A stretch of 64,000 bases of DNA from Mastigias papua (lineage: Eukaryota; Cnidaria; Scyphozoa; Rhizostomeae; Mastigiidae): assembly GCA_964019165.1 (NCBI GenBank), contig OZ025274.1, positions 13,502,358 through 13,566,357 on the forward strand, given 5' to 3'. A program made the translations under genes and the position numbers. This document shows, piece after piece, positions 23,135-44,381 of this stretch; the stretch's first letter is position 1; the number at the start of each line of letters is the position of its first letter. The notes beneath the pieces are model-generated. The model was not told the DNA's origin. It did no database searches and saw only the letters and a list, made by a program, of their open reading frames with translations.

Positions 23135-25895
23135 AATCTTTTCGTTGAATCATTTCGTATAATCTATCTTAGAATGGGGTAATTATCCTGCATATTGGCA
23201 TTGGATTGTTGGAGGCGATACCCGTAACTACAGAGTACTAGGTCTGTTCAACGTCCAATCAGCGGAGACTACCATGTTTGGAAATTCAAAGTACCTTAAT
23301 ATAGCGGATGGCGTCATCTTGACAGAAGCCTTTCGATACGCTCTTGCTAAAGTTAGTAGTCGTAGACTCCTGCGGAGAGGCTTTGCTTTCCAGATCACAG
23401 ATTGCAGAGAAGCACGTGTTCCATTTGCGACCTATCAGGATGTTCTTGTTATCAATGGTATGACGTCATACCAGACCACATCCTATTTCATGTCAAACTA
23501 CGTGGCAAAAGCTCCAGTGGTGAACGTCCTATCGTCAAGTGGCTTTTTCGATCATGCCAATCTTTCTAACAGTGGTTCTACATCGAAAATCAATGCTATA
23601 CAGTACAACCTGTTTCGCACTGTACCCTCTGACGAATTAGAGGCCATGGCACTTGTTGACGTCCTCAAGCATTTGAACTTCACCTTCGTGTCGTTGGTAA
23701 GTTCTAATGATATTAGAACCCAAGAAACCGTCGAGAAATTTAAGTCTTTTGCCAGTAAGAGTGGCGTCTGTGTTGGTATCAATGTTTGGATATCAATAAA
23801 TCCAGGCGATAAAGAATACAAGAATATAGTGGCTAAACTTACCAGGCCTAATGCACCCAATGCAGTTGTTTTGCTGACAACAACAAATGAAGCCCTTGGT
23901 GTCATAAACGCTGCTGTGAACATCAATAGTTTAACATTTATGTCAGGAACAGGCCTTAGAGCCAATATTTTTGAAGCTAAGTTCAATGCTGTGGCAGCCA
24001 AGGGCCTGATTCTCTTGCAGAATCCGGAGACATACGATGAAGGTTTTAAGAAATATTTCATGAACTTAAAGCTCAGTACTAATAAGTACTCTTGGTTTGC
24101 TGAGTACTGGAGTATGCTTTTTAACTGCAGCATTCCATCGAAGTATCGGCTCCTTGATCGGAATTTCCCCGAAAGACGACCTCGTTGTAGTGGACACGAG
24201 ACACTCACCGATGAAAAGGTCGACCTTAGATATGTTAATGTGAAGCCTCTTCTCAAAGCAGTAGAGACGATAGTATGTGCGCTGAAGTATAGCGAGGAAG
24301 ATTTTAACTGCGATCCTGCCTATGCGAATTGCAAGCTAAAAATCATGAGAGGCGCTGTTAAGTATATGGGCCGCCAGACATGCATCTTACAGAATTCTGT
24401 TATTCTCAATGATCGTGGTTTCTATGGGAGTGGTTTCAAAATTTTGAATTTTAATGAGTCTCGTTATCACGAAGTCGGATTTTGGTCGAGAAACGACTCG
24501 CGGAATAACCAGACATTGAGCCTTTCCACCAATAGGATAACATGGAGGAGCGGGCGGTCTCCTATTTCCAAATGTTACGAAGAATGTGGGAAAGGAGAGA
24601 TTGCAGATCGTGGTGAAAATGGCAATATTTGTTGCTACAAATGTAAAAAATGCGACAGTAATCAAATCACGATAAACAACACTTGCAATGATTGCCCCGA
24701 GTATGAGGTCCCCAATCGTATGCAATCCAAATGTATCAAGTTGCCACTTATCTGCATCGAATCGCAACAGGTTAACAGTGCCATGCTGAAGACTGTTGCT
24801 TCGATTGGAGTTGTATTGAACACGTTAGTGATCTTATTGTTTGTTAGGTATCGTGATTACAAAGTTGTAAAGGCGACTGGTAGAGAGCTGAGTCTTTTCA
24901 TCTTATCGTCTTTGTACCTCAGTTTCGGTTTGCCATTTTTGTTTATAGGCAAGTCTTCGTTGATAGTCTGTGCAATTCAAAGGTTTGCGTTGAGCCTAAG
25001 CATGAGCGCATGCTACATTCCACTGATGCTAAAAACAAGTCGAATATATCGCATATTCCAAGCGTCAAAAGTGCTGATGCGTAATCCCACATTGGTCAGT
25101 ACAAGGTCACAATTTTTAATCAGCATTGCGCTCATTACCGGCCAGATTCTTCTAGATATAGTGTGGGTCATTAGCGACGCACCTACTGTTCAGTTGCAGG
25201 CTGTGAATGGTAACAGTGAAGTCGCCGTGACTTGCAGAACCAACCCAGTCAATGCTTTGCTGAACTTGCTACCGTGCTTCCTTTTGATGTCTGCTTGCAC
25301 TTTTTTCGGCTACAAGACACGCAATTTCCCGTCCAATTTCAACGAGGCATTTGGCATAAGCATCACGATGTACGTCAGCTGTTTTCTCTGGGCAATTTTC
25401 GTACCGCTGCTGTTTCTGTTTGATTATAAACGTGATAATGTATACCTCTCTGCGTTTCTCACTGCCTATTTCATGGTTGTCCTTGGCTTGATAACACTCT
25501 GTGGGATATTCGGGCCGACTGTTTACAAAATCTTCACGAATGCAGATGCTGGATTGAAGGCAGGTCAGTTCTTCCATAGTACAAATACGCCCAGTTCTGT
25601 AAGCACTGTCTATGGAAACAAGCTTGCTTTTGGTAGCGTTCTGACAAGGCAATCATTTTCACCAAGCGTTTGCTCTAATTTGAGTCAGAAAGATGCCGGA
25701 ACAGACCCAGTTGTACTTTGTGACTGTCACATGGGAGAGGCTGGTACCCAGAATAAAAGTCAACAGCCTTGTTCAATACGTCAACGAGATGTTGGAACTG
25801 ATCCCATGTTCATAAAGGATGTCTCAATGACATTAAGTCATAATGAATATTTCAGTAATAATCTACTCTGTAGAAAGAGATACAATAGCTTATAG
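21402..25895 (+). CDS. class C GPCR, metabotropic-glutamate-receptor-like (receptor 1), complete, nested in RAD54B intron
   Basis: This is a seven-pass plasma-membrane receptor expected to bind a small extracellular ligand and signal through G proteins. There are two exons. 21402-21474 encodes the signal peptide MKQISFFLILVLAY. 23173-25895 encodes the rest. They join in phase 1 (A|AA), giving 931 residues. The second exon opens with IVGGDTRNYRVLGLFN, the start of a ligand-binding lobe, and carries RTVPSDELEAMALVDVL, as in mGluRs. A cysteine-rich NCD3G domain lies around residues 490-550 (GNICCYKCKKC). The 7TM domain spans about 560-810, with KATGRELS, KTSRIYRIF, and TRNFPSNFNEAFGISITMY. The TM3-ECL2 cysteine pair is present (IVCAIQ; VTCRTNP). 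The tail of about 120 residues carries KDAGTDP and RDVGTDP. The ligand is unknown. Its intron holds a foldback element and a microsatellite-flanked repeat. Its paralogue is at 47496-52213. Confidence 0.93.
21571..21798. repeat. foldback/MITE-like element with long inverted arms, copy 2
   Basis: Two imperfect inverted arms of about 80 bp. The left arm has AGCATAGCCATTAAACG, CTGATCAGATCTGTTTCTTC and ATTCATCATGCA. The right arm has TGATGATTGGTCAATTTGG, ATAGACCTGATCAGAGCTC and GATGGCTATGCT. It is related to 10112-10322. It lies in the intron of the receptor-1 gene. Confidence 0.8.
22596..22765. repeat. (ATG)n trinucleotide microsatellite
   Basis: A GAT/ATG array ending in GGT units directly abuts repeat copy 2 at 22766. 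Poly-Met and poly-His frames over it are artefacts. Confidence 0.95.
22766..23084 (-). repeat. interspersed repeat inside an ATG/CAT microsatellite, copy 2
   Basis: This is the inverted counterpart of 5776-6090. It starts GGCTAGCCCATGG and ends at CATGAAAAGACAGACAG. Most positions match copy 1. ATG arrays flank both sides (22596-22765 and 23085-23133). It lies in the intron of the receptor-1 gene, about 90 bp before its second exon. Confidence 0.87.
23085..23133. repeat. (ATG)n microsatellite
   Basis: A short, near-perfect ATG run on the other side of the repeat copy. Confidence 0.93.
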
Positions 25896-26079
25896 ATACA
25901 TATGAACAGAAATATAATCGTATATTTATACTAGTATATAGATAGATGTAGGAGAAAGGACAACTAGAGATATGATACACCTTAGGACTGTTATACATGA
26001 AACCGATGGTCAATTCAATAACTATGGTATAATTTTGCCATATGTGAATGATCGTATTTTATCTCATAGTGTGCACTTG

Positions 26080-26205
<126 letters not shown>

Positions 26206-26270
26206 AAATAGAAACCACTTTGTATCTTGTACCGGTTTCATCCGTTTAATACGGAATCCTCAGCGAACTC

Positions 26271-26271
<1 letters not shown>

Positions 26272-26342
<71 letters not shown>
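26272..26342. repeat. (TA)n microsatellite
   Basis: A second TA array. A unique unit of about 70 bp (GAAACCACTTTGTATC to CTCAGCGAACTC) is sandwiched between this array and the previous one. Confidence 0.95.
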
Positions 26343-26345
<3 letters not shown>

Positions 26346-26399
26346 TATGATATTATAAGTACGTTCAAATGTCATATGTGTGTTTGTATGTATTTTTGT

Positions 26400-26525
<126 letters not shown>

Positions 26526-26609
26526 GTATATTAGATTGATGTGTAGCTTAACATATATTCTAGTGTCTTAATGTCTCCCAGTTTGATGTATATTTTTTTT
26601 TCTCCAGGG

Positions 26610-26935
26610 TGGTTCCATGTACATGGATAATTTGTTGATAATTCTGTTGTTGTAATATTCTTACACAAGGATCCTTGTTTCACAATCCATTTTCCATGTA
26701 CATAGATGACATGTTGATGACTCTACTGGTGTAGGATTCTTATTAAGGATCCTCGTTTTTCAGTGCATTATTTCATGTACATAGATGATATATTGATGAT
26801 TCTATTGTCGTAGGATTCATACACAGGCATCCTTGTGTTGCAATCCATTGTTTCATCTGCATAGATGATATATTGATGACTCTATTGTTATGTGATTCTT
26901 ACATGATATGTTGATGATTCAATTTCTGGAGGATG
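26610..26935 (+). repeat. 80-bp-period tandem repeat
   Basis: About four diverged copies of a unit of about 80 bp, each with CATGTACATAGATGA, TTGATGACTCTA and GGATCCTTG blocks. Copies begin near 26614, 26694, 26773 and 26853. No conserved reading frame spans the copies. Confidence 0.85.
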
Positions 26936-27346
26936 GAACAAATTAAATGATGGCTTCGGCTTAAAATCATTTGTTAAGTAAATTTTCCTTAGGGTAATTC
27001 AATTTGGAACCGTTACATTTGAGCGTCATATAAGTGCCATACCTCTGACCATCCAGTCCGGTACAAGAGAATCAACCCAGAATCGTACTCTAAAAAGAGC
27101 TTTTATATCCCGAATGAGACTTTATTGTCCTCTTTAAAATGAAACTAAACCAAAATACAGTAACATGGAAACTTCTCCTAGGCTTTCTTGTCATCATGGT
27201 ATTAGTGCACCCTGCACGAACGGAATACTTTACTCTCAGGATAGCGGACTGAGAGCAAGTAGGATGGTGTCTTAGTTCTTATCAGCTTCTTTCATCACAA
27301 TCGGAGCAATTTTTTGATAGAGTTTAATGAATATTTTGCTGCTAAA

Positions 27347-28041
27347 GCCTTGGTCAAACGCGACCAGCATTTCGACGAACAATTTTCAACCTTCAAATTC
27401 TGCAAAAGTACGGCACGTTTGACCGCCCTGTTCGATGATAAATTTCGTTTTGGACAATGTAGGGCGTTGTTCGACCATTGCTTGATGAAGATCAAAAACA
27501 TTCTCGAACTTTTTTATGGTCTACAAGTGTTCGTCACGTTTGACCACCTTACCCAACAGTTCAGCGAACAAAAGACATCCTTTCCTATGCATGCACCTGT
27601 ATATAAGAAACTTTCCGACCAAACTTTGCTCAGTTCTTCGTAGATTTGATTTTGAATAGAACTAGAATTGATTGAATTTAAAGAATCATGGGACCGCAAG
27701 TTCAAGGCATTAGCGGGATGGTTTCAGGAAATGAGCCTAAGTGTAAGCGTTAATCTTTTTAAAAGTCTGTCTGTCTGCACCTAGTAATTGGTCCTGGAAA
27801 ACATCATTTTTAATAGGATCATGCTCAGCTCTCATCATTTCCATGCTCCATTTCTACCCTTCCATAAATCCTTACAAAGCCATGCAAGCTTGCATGCTTC
27901 ATTTTCTTGCGTCTGCGCTGGCGTCATCAAAGGTAGAATGTTCGTTAAAATGTTCGCCACAAAGTGGCAAAACGTGACGAACAATTCATCCAACATCAGA
28001 AGTGAATGTTCGGCATAGGTTCTTCACGTTTGACCAAGGCT
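27347..28041. repeat. 695-bp element with terminal inverted repeats GCCTTGGTCAAACG
   Basis: The ends are perfect inverted repeats of 14 bases (GCCTTGGTCAAACG and its complement). Internal variants of the terminal motif (CACGTTTGACC, GAACAATT) recur. I see no clear target duplication and no transposase, so it is probably a non-autonomous DNA transposon of unassigned superfamily. Confidence 0.6.
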
Positions 28042-29721
28042 CAAGTACGGAAGCTCCAAATGTTCTATTATGACATCATGATTTGCTGACCTAAGGTGAT
28101 TTTACATTGAAGTAGAGCTTTTTTCTGATTACCCAAGTCAACAAAAAAATTCATTTCTTACCAGTAGCTCTAGTTTTCCTTCCATAGGCTATCCTTATTT
28201 GGAACAAAATTTGCTTTTAAATCAAACAAAACCAAACAACATACGGGAAAGAAACTCTAAAAAAGTTTTTTACAAGGTTTTTTTAGCTACATCAATTAGG
28301 TAAAAATCTCAAATAAGAGGTAAGAGGTCGTTATTCATCACGACTCTCCAACGTATTGTCTTAAACGTGGTAAAGATTTATGTTTTTGAGATTTTCTTGA
28401 ATGTTCTAGCTCTGGCACGTCAATTTTCAAATTTCAGCAATAATCTGCCATCATTTTTATGTCCCACCTTCCTTGGTATCTTTCCTCCGTTTTCTTTACT
28501 TTCATCACCGAGATTGTGTTGAAAGCGATCCGGTTGGCTGTAAAGAAAATGCACTTTGATGCTCATATTGATGCCAAGAATCCTAAAATTTCTAAGCTTG
28601 TTATTTACAATTTCTTTGTAGTTTTCAGTTCTATAGCTTCCTAAAACGTTCTTTTAAAATCTCCACAAATGATAATCATGCAGCTAACTCCACTTCATTC
28701 ATAGAAGCACAAAATTTTTTATCCTTCATCTACTGTCGAATCTAGGATCCATCAAATATGTCATTCACTACTCAGATTTGGAAAGTTCTTACAAATATAC
28801 TGAAAACAGTCTCCATCTTTGTCTAGTGTTTTAGCAAATTGTTTCAAAGCCCTACTTTTATATGCAGATGAGGAAACAGTATTTTATCATGTGGTACCAA
28901 TTGCTCAGCAATAACATTCTTTTCCGCAATATTAAGTTGATCTCTCACTGGCCACTCCTTTTAAGTGCAGTGACTTGTTTTATCTCTGCCATCCCAGTGA
29001 CAAAGAATGCAAGGGTATTTCGTGTAGCCACTTTGTTGTCCAAGCAAGAAGTTCACCATCTGTAAATCTGTACATATCACCAATCGGTGGTCATTATATC
29101 CCATATGCTGCAATACACGTTTTATTGTACCATCCTGAATACACTGTCACCACAATGGAACTCATCTGACTTAAATCTACTTTCCATCATCAAAAAGGGT
29201 TAAAAGAGAAAACTGATTTATGGAAATAATTTTCACAAGAAAGTTGATAGCATTCTACTGCCAAGTGCAGGTTAACAATCACTGTTAATGTCAGACACAC
29301 ATATGCCAGAATTCACCACTACTTATAATACCATATACTAAAGACTCGTATGACCTAACTCTCATCTGCTATAGTACAAAACATTAGGTATGCATGTGAA
29401 ACCGTGTGCTAATTGTATAAGCAAACCTGTTGCAAAGTCCAACATGGTTGCAGAAAAATGGTGGCAGTTTACAGAAATTTTCCCATTTGAGACATATTAC
29501 AGATCCAAAAAACCAGGGCTAAGCTAACAAAAAGAATATGACTTTCGTAATCAGCACCCCCAAATTACCCCAAACAGTCTTCACTTTGCTGACCGCAATA
29601 ATTATGTTGACCAGTATTATAGCTCGTTACCGAAGAGAAAATCAAGTATTGCATTGTGAAAATTGCATTTTTTCTCGATATGTTATTGATTTGCTACTGA
29701 ATAAAGAAACTCCTTTTATCT
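28042..29721. other. intronic DNA, no feature recognised
   Basis: AT-rich sequence within the giant RAD54B intron. The only frames are short and show no domain, no splice context and no repeat match within this window. Confidence 0.5.
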
Positions 29722-30000
29722 ACAATGCCTGCTAAAAGTACTTGGAACACCCACATATTTTTATGAATTTTCAACACCTGTCGCTTTTCGGTGATAGCAA
29801 TTTAAATGTAAACCCCAGCCCCTCCTCAGACAATGTTGACTCGATAGCGGAGACCTGTAGCATTGTACACATATGTTGCTTCCACCCTTAGAGTTATTCA
29901 TATTTGCTACTGTCAAAATTGTGTTAATGGGGAAGGGATGCTGTAATTGGCTTGAAGCGTAAATCATAGCAAGTGCTGTAAGACTTGTGGCAAGTATTGT
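29722..30000. repeat. 279-bp non-autonomous DNA element (ACAATGCCTG termini), copy 1
   Basis: It begins ACAATGCCTGC and ends in an inverted, slightly decayed match (AAGTATTGT). It shares CTTGGAACAC, AAATCATAGCAAGTGCTG and other blocks in the same order with the 278-bp copy at 42803-43080. It is non-coding. Confidence 0.8.
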
Positions 30001-31414
30001 AAACCTGGAAACTAGTATGCTACTGCTGTCTAATCTTCATGGTCCCATTGTGCCTACAAATCTAACTCTCCTTTTGTTGGTTTTGACTTGCCTGGATATC
30101 TGCTGCCTTCATTGGAACTCAAGCACAAGACCAACCATTTATCATTGGCCTTGGTGTGACCCGTTTTCCATCTCATAATTTAATTTTTAATTCTCTCTGG
30201 GTGTTTTTCTTGTGGACACTATGGCACATTGAGTCTTTGAAATATAATACAGAGGACAGATGGTCGAATGCATAGCCACATTTTCTTGAAAATTTTTACT
30301 CTTTGCGCAAATAATGTGTTTGTTGATAACCTCTTCCTAAGCATAGTCTTGCTTAAACAAAGATATCACTCCTCCGTACTGATTAGTAAGATGGAGTAGT
30401 AAAGATTTTCAGGCTGCAGAGAAGTCTAGGAATGGAAATTTGACTAGGGTTTTTATCATTACCACAATAGATCGTTTTGTATCGCAAGTGTTGTGATTTG
30501 TAGTGAGTGAGTCATGTAGCTTATTATAGTTTATGTAAATACATATTATCCTCAACTCATAGAGTTAATTGAGTAGACGCCGCATAGCATGTTGGTAAAA
30601 GGGTACAGGACGTTTTGGAGGTGCTACCGTTACACATAACACAACACAAGGCTCTTTCTTCTCTCCAGTTATTTCCCAAGTTCTTCCTAGCCAAAATAAA
30701 TATTTTTTGGCTTTATTCTCAAGGAAATTTGCCTAAAAATATAGTCAATTTTTCGATTAGGTGTATGAATAACACTCTCTAATGATCAATTCCTTCGTAA
30801 TCTCGCAATCTTTTCATTGTTACTTAATTAGCCGAAAAGCTATAAACTCTGAGCTTTGCTTCTGCAGAATCAGTTCTAATTTACAATATGCTGTTTGAGC
30901 GTGTTAATAACAAAGCAAGCATTTTCGTGTTTATGAACTCAGTTTTTCTCATTACCTAAACTCGGTAGTTTGAATTTCATTACACGGCCTTATTCTCGCG
31001 ATTAAATATTTTGAAATAAATTTCTCTTTGTATTGCTATAGAACGATGTTTACAAATGTCATCGTCTCTTTAGCCGTCTTTGATCGCCACTTAGCGAGTC
31101 TCGAAGAAAGATGCTTTGTGCTGGTCTTTCAGAACAGCTGGAAATTCTTATAAATTTTTGCGTAAAATGGATTCACAGAGTGGATAGACTATGGACAGGA
31201 AATTGGAAATGTTCTTCAATATGTTCAATGCATTGATTTCGAACGCAATTTTTTGGGCCAAGGAAGACATCGTTCGTCATTGTTGAGAGTGCAGTAACAC
31301 TGCAAATCGGCTAGTGACGCTATTATAGCGCTGTATATTCATGGTGTTTATAGGTGGCCCTCGCTCCAACCACGATAGTTCAACAGACGCAAAGATCGCT
31401 TGCCACAGCTGACG
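30001..31414. other. upstream region of the DEG/ENaC channel gene
   Basis: AT-rich DNA with no coding segment. It should contain the promoter and 5' UTR of the channel gene at 31415. I see no unambiguous TATA box or upstream exon. A TTTATAG acceptor-like site at about 31348-31354 leaves open a non-coding first exon. Confidence 0.4.
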
Positions 31415-32917
31415 ATGGCTGATGACGAGTATAAAAAGGCCGAGGAAGATTCTCTCCCAGATTCAGAAAAGAAAGGACATCATGTAGGAAAATTCTGTGA
31501 AACATCTACAATTCACGGCCTAGCTGCGATCTCGAACTCAAGCACAAAACCTTTGAAATTCTTGTGGACTGTTTCGTTCATATCAGCATGCGGACTTTGC
31601 ATCTGGCAAGTTTCTGAACTTATAATGAAGCTTACCAAGAACGGAATAACCACCGTTACCACATCGAGCACAAGTCCTGAAATTGACTTTCCAACTCTGA
31701 CCATATGCAATTCAAATCCTTACAGCGAATCAAAAATACGCACAGGGCACGGGCCATGGTTGGAATCGCCTGTTAGAAATTATTCAGAAATCGCACTCAA
31801 CTCGCTGATAGCAAAGAAACTTGGTTCCATGCCAGTTCAAAAGCTAAGAGATCTTTCAGGGGACATTAGCGTATTTAGCATGGCTATGCTAAACAAGTCT
31901 TGCCTGTTTGCGGGGAGGAAATGTAAAGATATTGCGTCAGTCGCAACTGCCATGCTAGGAACTTGTATTATTTTTAATCGAAATTCGACTATAAAACAGA
32001 TCCAAGCAGGACCTGATTTTGGATTTTCCGCCACTTTTAATATAATGGAAGAAGATTACTCAAGAATTTCCTTTTTTCAGAATGCTGGACCAGGCCTACT
32101 GGTGCGTGTTAGTACTGATTTCGGAATGGATTACCATGAATTCAAGAATTCTGCCATTTTGGCAGCACCGGGGATGTTAACACAGATCAAGCTGAAAAAG
32201 AAGATGAAGATACGTTTGCCGAGTCCATTCAAGGATAACTGCACCACTGAAGGTTCAGTGAATGCATTACACGGTGTCGTGTTTAAGAAGCCCCCTCCTT
32301 ACACTATTGAGTGGTGCAAGACGGCATGTCTTCTAAAATGGCAAATGAAGGTCTGCGGATATGTCGCGCCGTTCTTTGCCTCTATGATTGCGTTTAGAAT
32401 AGATACAAAGAAGTCCAACATATCGGTGAGCAACACTTCTGGCAATGATGAGCTAGAGAGAGAGCACGGTTGTTTAGCAAAGTCTACTGCCTCGTTCTTT
32501 TCCACTCAAACTCGTGCATGTGTCTGTCCTCTCTTGTGCAGTGAAACTCAGTACGACTTCACAATTTCAAATTTGCGTTGGCCATCTTCAGCCCAAGCTA
32601 AAACGCTTTTAAATGACATAAAAAGATCTTGGCCTAATGACAGTTCCTTCAAAAACTGGACAGATGACAGCATATACAAGAACATTGCTAAAGTTGAGGT
32701 GTTTTTTCACGACTTTCAAACCCTGACTGTCACACAAGAGCAAGCTTATGATTGGGTTAAGTTTCTTAGTGACCTTGGCGGACAAGCTGGTCTGTGGATA
32801 GGTGCCTCGGTCTATTCCTTATTTGAGTTGGTTTCATTCTTAATCAGCTCTTTCATTAAGCCAATTGTATCGGGTAAATGGCGGAAACGATCTGTAGCGA
32901 ATGAGAATGTGAAATAG
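31415..32917 (+). CDS. DEG/ENaC/ASIC-family sodium channel subunit, intronless, nested in RAD54B intron
   Basis: This family forms trimeric, amiloride-sensitive cation channels in the plasma membrane, gated by peptides, protons or mechanical force. The ORF from the first ATG (MADDEYKK) is 500 residues, a normal family length. An in-frame TTG lies upstream and is not a start. Features: the pre-TM1 His-Gly motif (TIHGLAAI, about residues 33-34), TM1 about 47-70, the post-TM1 signature FPTLTICNSNPY, and a cysteine-rich ectodomain. The conserved C-x-C-P-x2-C block is present (RACVCPLLCSETQYDF), followed by a Trp-Pro-Ser. The pre-TM2 region reads VKFLSDLGGQAGLWIGAS, with the G-A-S selectivity filter at about 463-465, and TM2 continues to about 487. 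The C-tail is short and basic with no PPxY motif. The gating stimulus cannot be read from the sequence. Confidence 0.93.
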   Translation: MADDEYKKAEEDSLPDSEKKGHHVGKFCETSTIHGLAAISNSSTKPLKFLWTVSFISACGLCIWQVSELIMKLTKNGITTVTTSSTSPEIDFPTLTICNSNPYSESKIRTGHGPWLESPVRNYSEIALNSLIAKKLGSMPVQKLRDLSGDISVFSMAMLNKSCLFAGRKCKDIASVATAMLGTCIIFNRNSTIKQIQAGPDFGFSATFNIMEEDYSRISFFQNAGPGLLVRVSTDFGMDYHEFKNSAILAAPGMLTQIKLKKKMKIRLPSPFKDNCTTEGSVNALHGVVFKKPPPYTIEWCKTACLLKWQMKVCGYVAPFFASMIAFRIDTKKSNISVSNTSGNDELEREHGCLAKSTASFFSTQTRACVCPLLCSETQYDFTISNLRWPSSAQAKTLLNDIKRSWPNDSSFKNWTDDSIYKNIAKVEVFFHDFQTLTVTQEQAYDWVKFLSDLGGQAGLWIGASVYSLFELVSFLISSFIKPIVSGKWRKRSVANENVK

Positions 32918-33950
32918 AGATTCTAAATATACTTAGTTGGAGTGAACAGTACATAGATTAGTATCTCAACGGTTGATTCAAGTCCAGTGAAAATCATACA
33001 TAATAACCTGCATTTAATAAGAGCATATAGGCTGAAATTTTGAATTTCAATTTTAATTGCTCAGAACCCTTTTCAGCTGTGAAGTGACAGTGCAAGGAAA
33101 TGACTAACCCGAGCGGGACATCAGAATAATTCACACCCTTACATGATTGACATTTTCAGTATGAAATAATGTTTGTCGCAGAAAAGACGACATAAGTGCT
33201 ACAGCTGTCTCAATACTTTACAACTATATATTCGACAAATATTTATTCGACAACTGTATATTGAACTGTTCCAACAAACAGTGATCATCAGAGTAAAACA
33301 ATATTATGCACAAGTAAATAACATCACTTATAGAGGACAGCGTGCTGCTAGCTTAACTGGAACAATATCATCACGTAGCCAAACCATGATGATAATGAGA
33401 GTTTTAATCTCGCAGATTTCTCCTGATAACTATGTACCGTTTTCGTGCTTTGTATTTATGCACAAGATTTAGAGGTCTTCTTTTGTTGGTACTTTGTGAG
33501 TGGTCTCCAACGGTTGTATCAGTATTTCTTATCTTTTCTACATTGACCATTTTATCCTTTCTGAAAACTTGTAGATCAAGGTTTTGTTAGTTTGATTTTT
33601 TAATTGACTTTATGAAATTTATACACGTTAAAACAACCACTTTTGCACAGCTTTGCAATGTACCCTGATTTGCAGATCTATAGTTATATGCATCCTAGCT
33701 TTACGTAAGTGGTTTGGAAATATATAAGTTGGTGGATTACAGATATGTTTATAAATAGTAATGAAGTTTGTCTGTGGAAACGAATAGCTGCATATGACCT
33801 TATCAATATTGCCTTAGTGCTTTGCAAGGCGTACCCACTCTAATGTTAGTCTGCCAGAATAGCAAACAGTGATTACCAGTAGATGGTGTTAGCAAATTTT
33901 ACATTACCCGATATGTACAAAAGTATTTATATATGAGAATATGTAAGAAA

Positions 33951-34060
<110 letters not shown>

Positions 34061-34636
34061 ATAATATATAATATAATTTATTTTAGATATAAATATATAT
34101 AATAAATAGTATGTATGGTACATATTATATTTGAATCTCCCATAAATGCTACTAGCTATCTCGTGTGACGTTTCTTTTTTTGACGCGTGTCTTGTATTCT
34201 CTCGTATAAATTTTACTGCCCTTTGATTGGAAATCTTTCAGAAACTGTCGCCACCACTTGCGTTAAATATTTATGTTTCCTTTAGTGATTGTCTTAACAA
34301 CTGTTTGCGCATATTGCGATCATCGATGTAGAATTAACTGCGTATGTACTATGAATGACAGGTATATTATTTTCCACTCTCTATTCTCATCAGAATTATA
34401 GCTTCAGTCGCATCCCTCTGTTGAAGAAATTTTCTCATATGATAATTTTGTTAAACTCTCATACTTAGTACTTCTTATTCGCTCATATCCCTTAGTTTGT
34501 TACTATCAGTATTGCGGATTGTGTATCTCGTATTTTGTCTTGAAAGACTTGAGGTATTCTTGTTGCCTCAATTGTTATTTTTATCAGATTAACAGCAGGT
34601 GTTTCAAATATGTAATCATGGAATTTTTTACTACAG

Positions 34637-43759
<9,123 letters not shown>

Positions 43760-44381
43760 TCTTTCACATCTCTCAGCAAGTAATTCTACATAGCAGAATT
43801 ATTATTATCTTTAAATCATCATATCAGTTGTTATATCTTTGATAATCTTCATTTTCCCTATCATGGAAGCAAGAATTTCTTCATTTCAAACCAAAACACA
43901 TTCTTTTTCTTTGCCAAGGATGCTTATTGAATATCCACTTGCTGCTTTGTGAGTTTTGACGAATGCTATACTTCGCAGTGGTGTATATAATATTTCTGTT
44001 AAAACTGTAAAGGTTTGTCTTATTGCTTCACCTAAGGTGACTAAATTCTATAGTAAATATGATTAGCATACTCAATCATAAACCACAGTGTAATCATGAT
44101 TACATGTTATGCATAAACGAAAGTGCAATCGTGATCACAAGTTAATCATTAAATCACAGTGCAATCATTCAACATATTGAACTCATGATCTAAATACAAT
44201 CAATACTAATACAATAAGAAAGTGTGTAATGCAATCACCAATCGAACTTCATCTCTTTATCGATTTACTCACTTGTTTTTTTCAAAATCATTTCTCTGAA
44301 AGCGATACTCATTTGAGAACTTTTACGGCAAAGTCAGCTCCTTACTCAACCGACCTGATTATCAAACAGGCATCACATCTA
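43760..44381. other. RAD54B 3' flank
   Basis: AT-rich sequence between the RAD54B stop and the Kolobok insertion. It should hold the 3' UTR. I see no canonical AATAAA here. Confidence 0.4.

Noticed and set aside
23552..24767. Long minus-strand frames inside the receptor-1 exon (and similar antisense frames in other long exons)
   Set aside because: Shadow frames opposite a strongly supported coding sequence, with no homology visible.
31400..31414. Upstream TTG as start of the DEG/ENaC ORF (likewise at 46861 and 15827 for the transposases)
   Set aside because: TTG is not a normal animal start codon. The next in-frame ATG (31415, 46819, 15815) was used.
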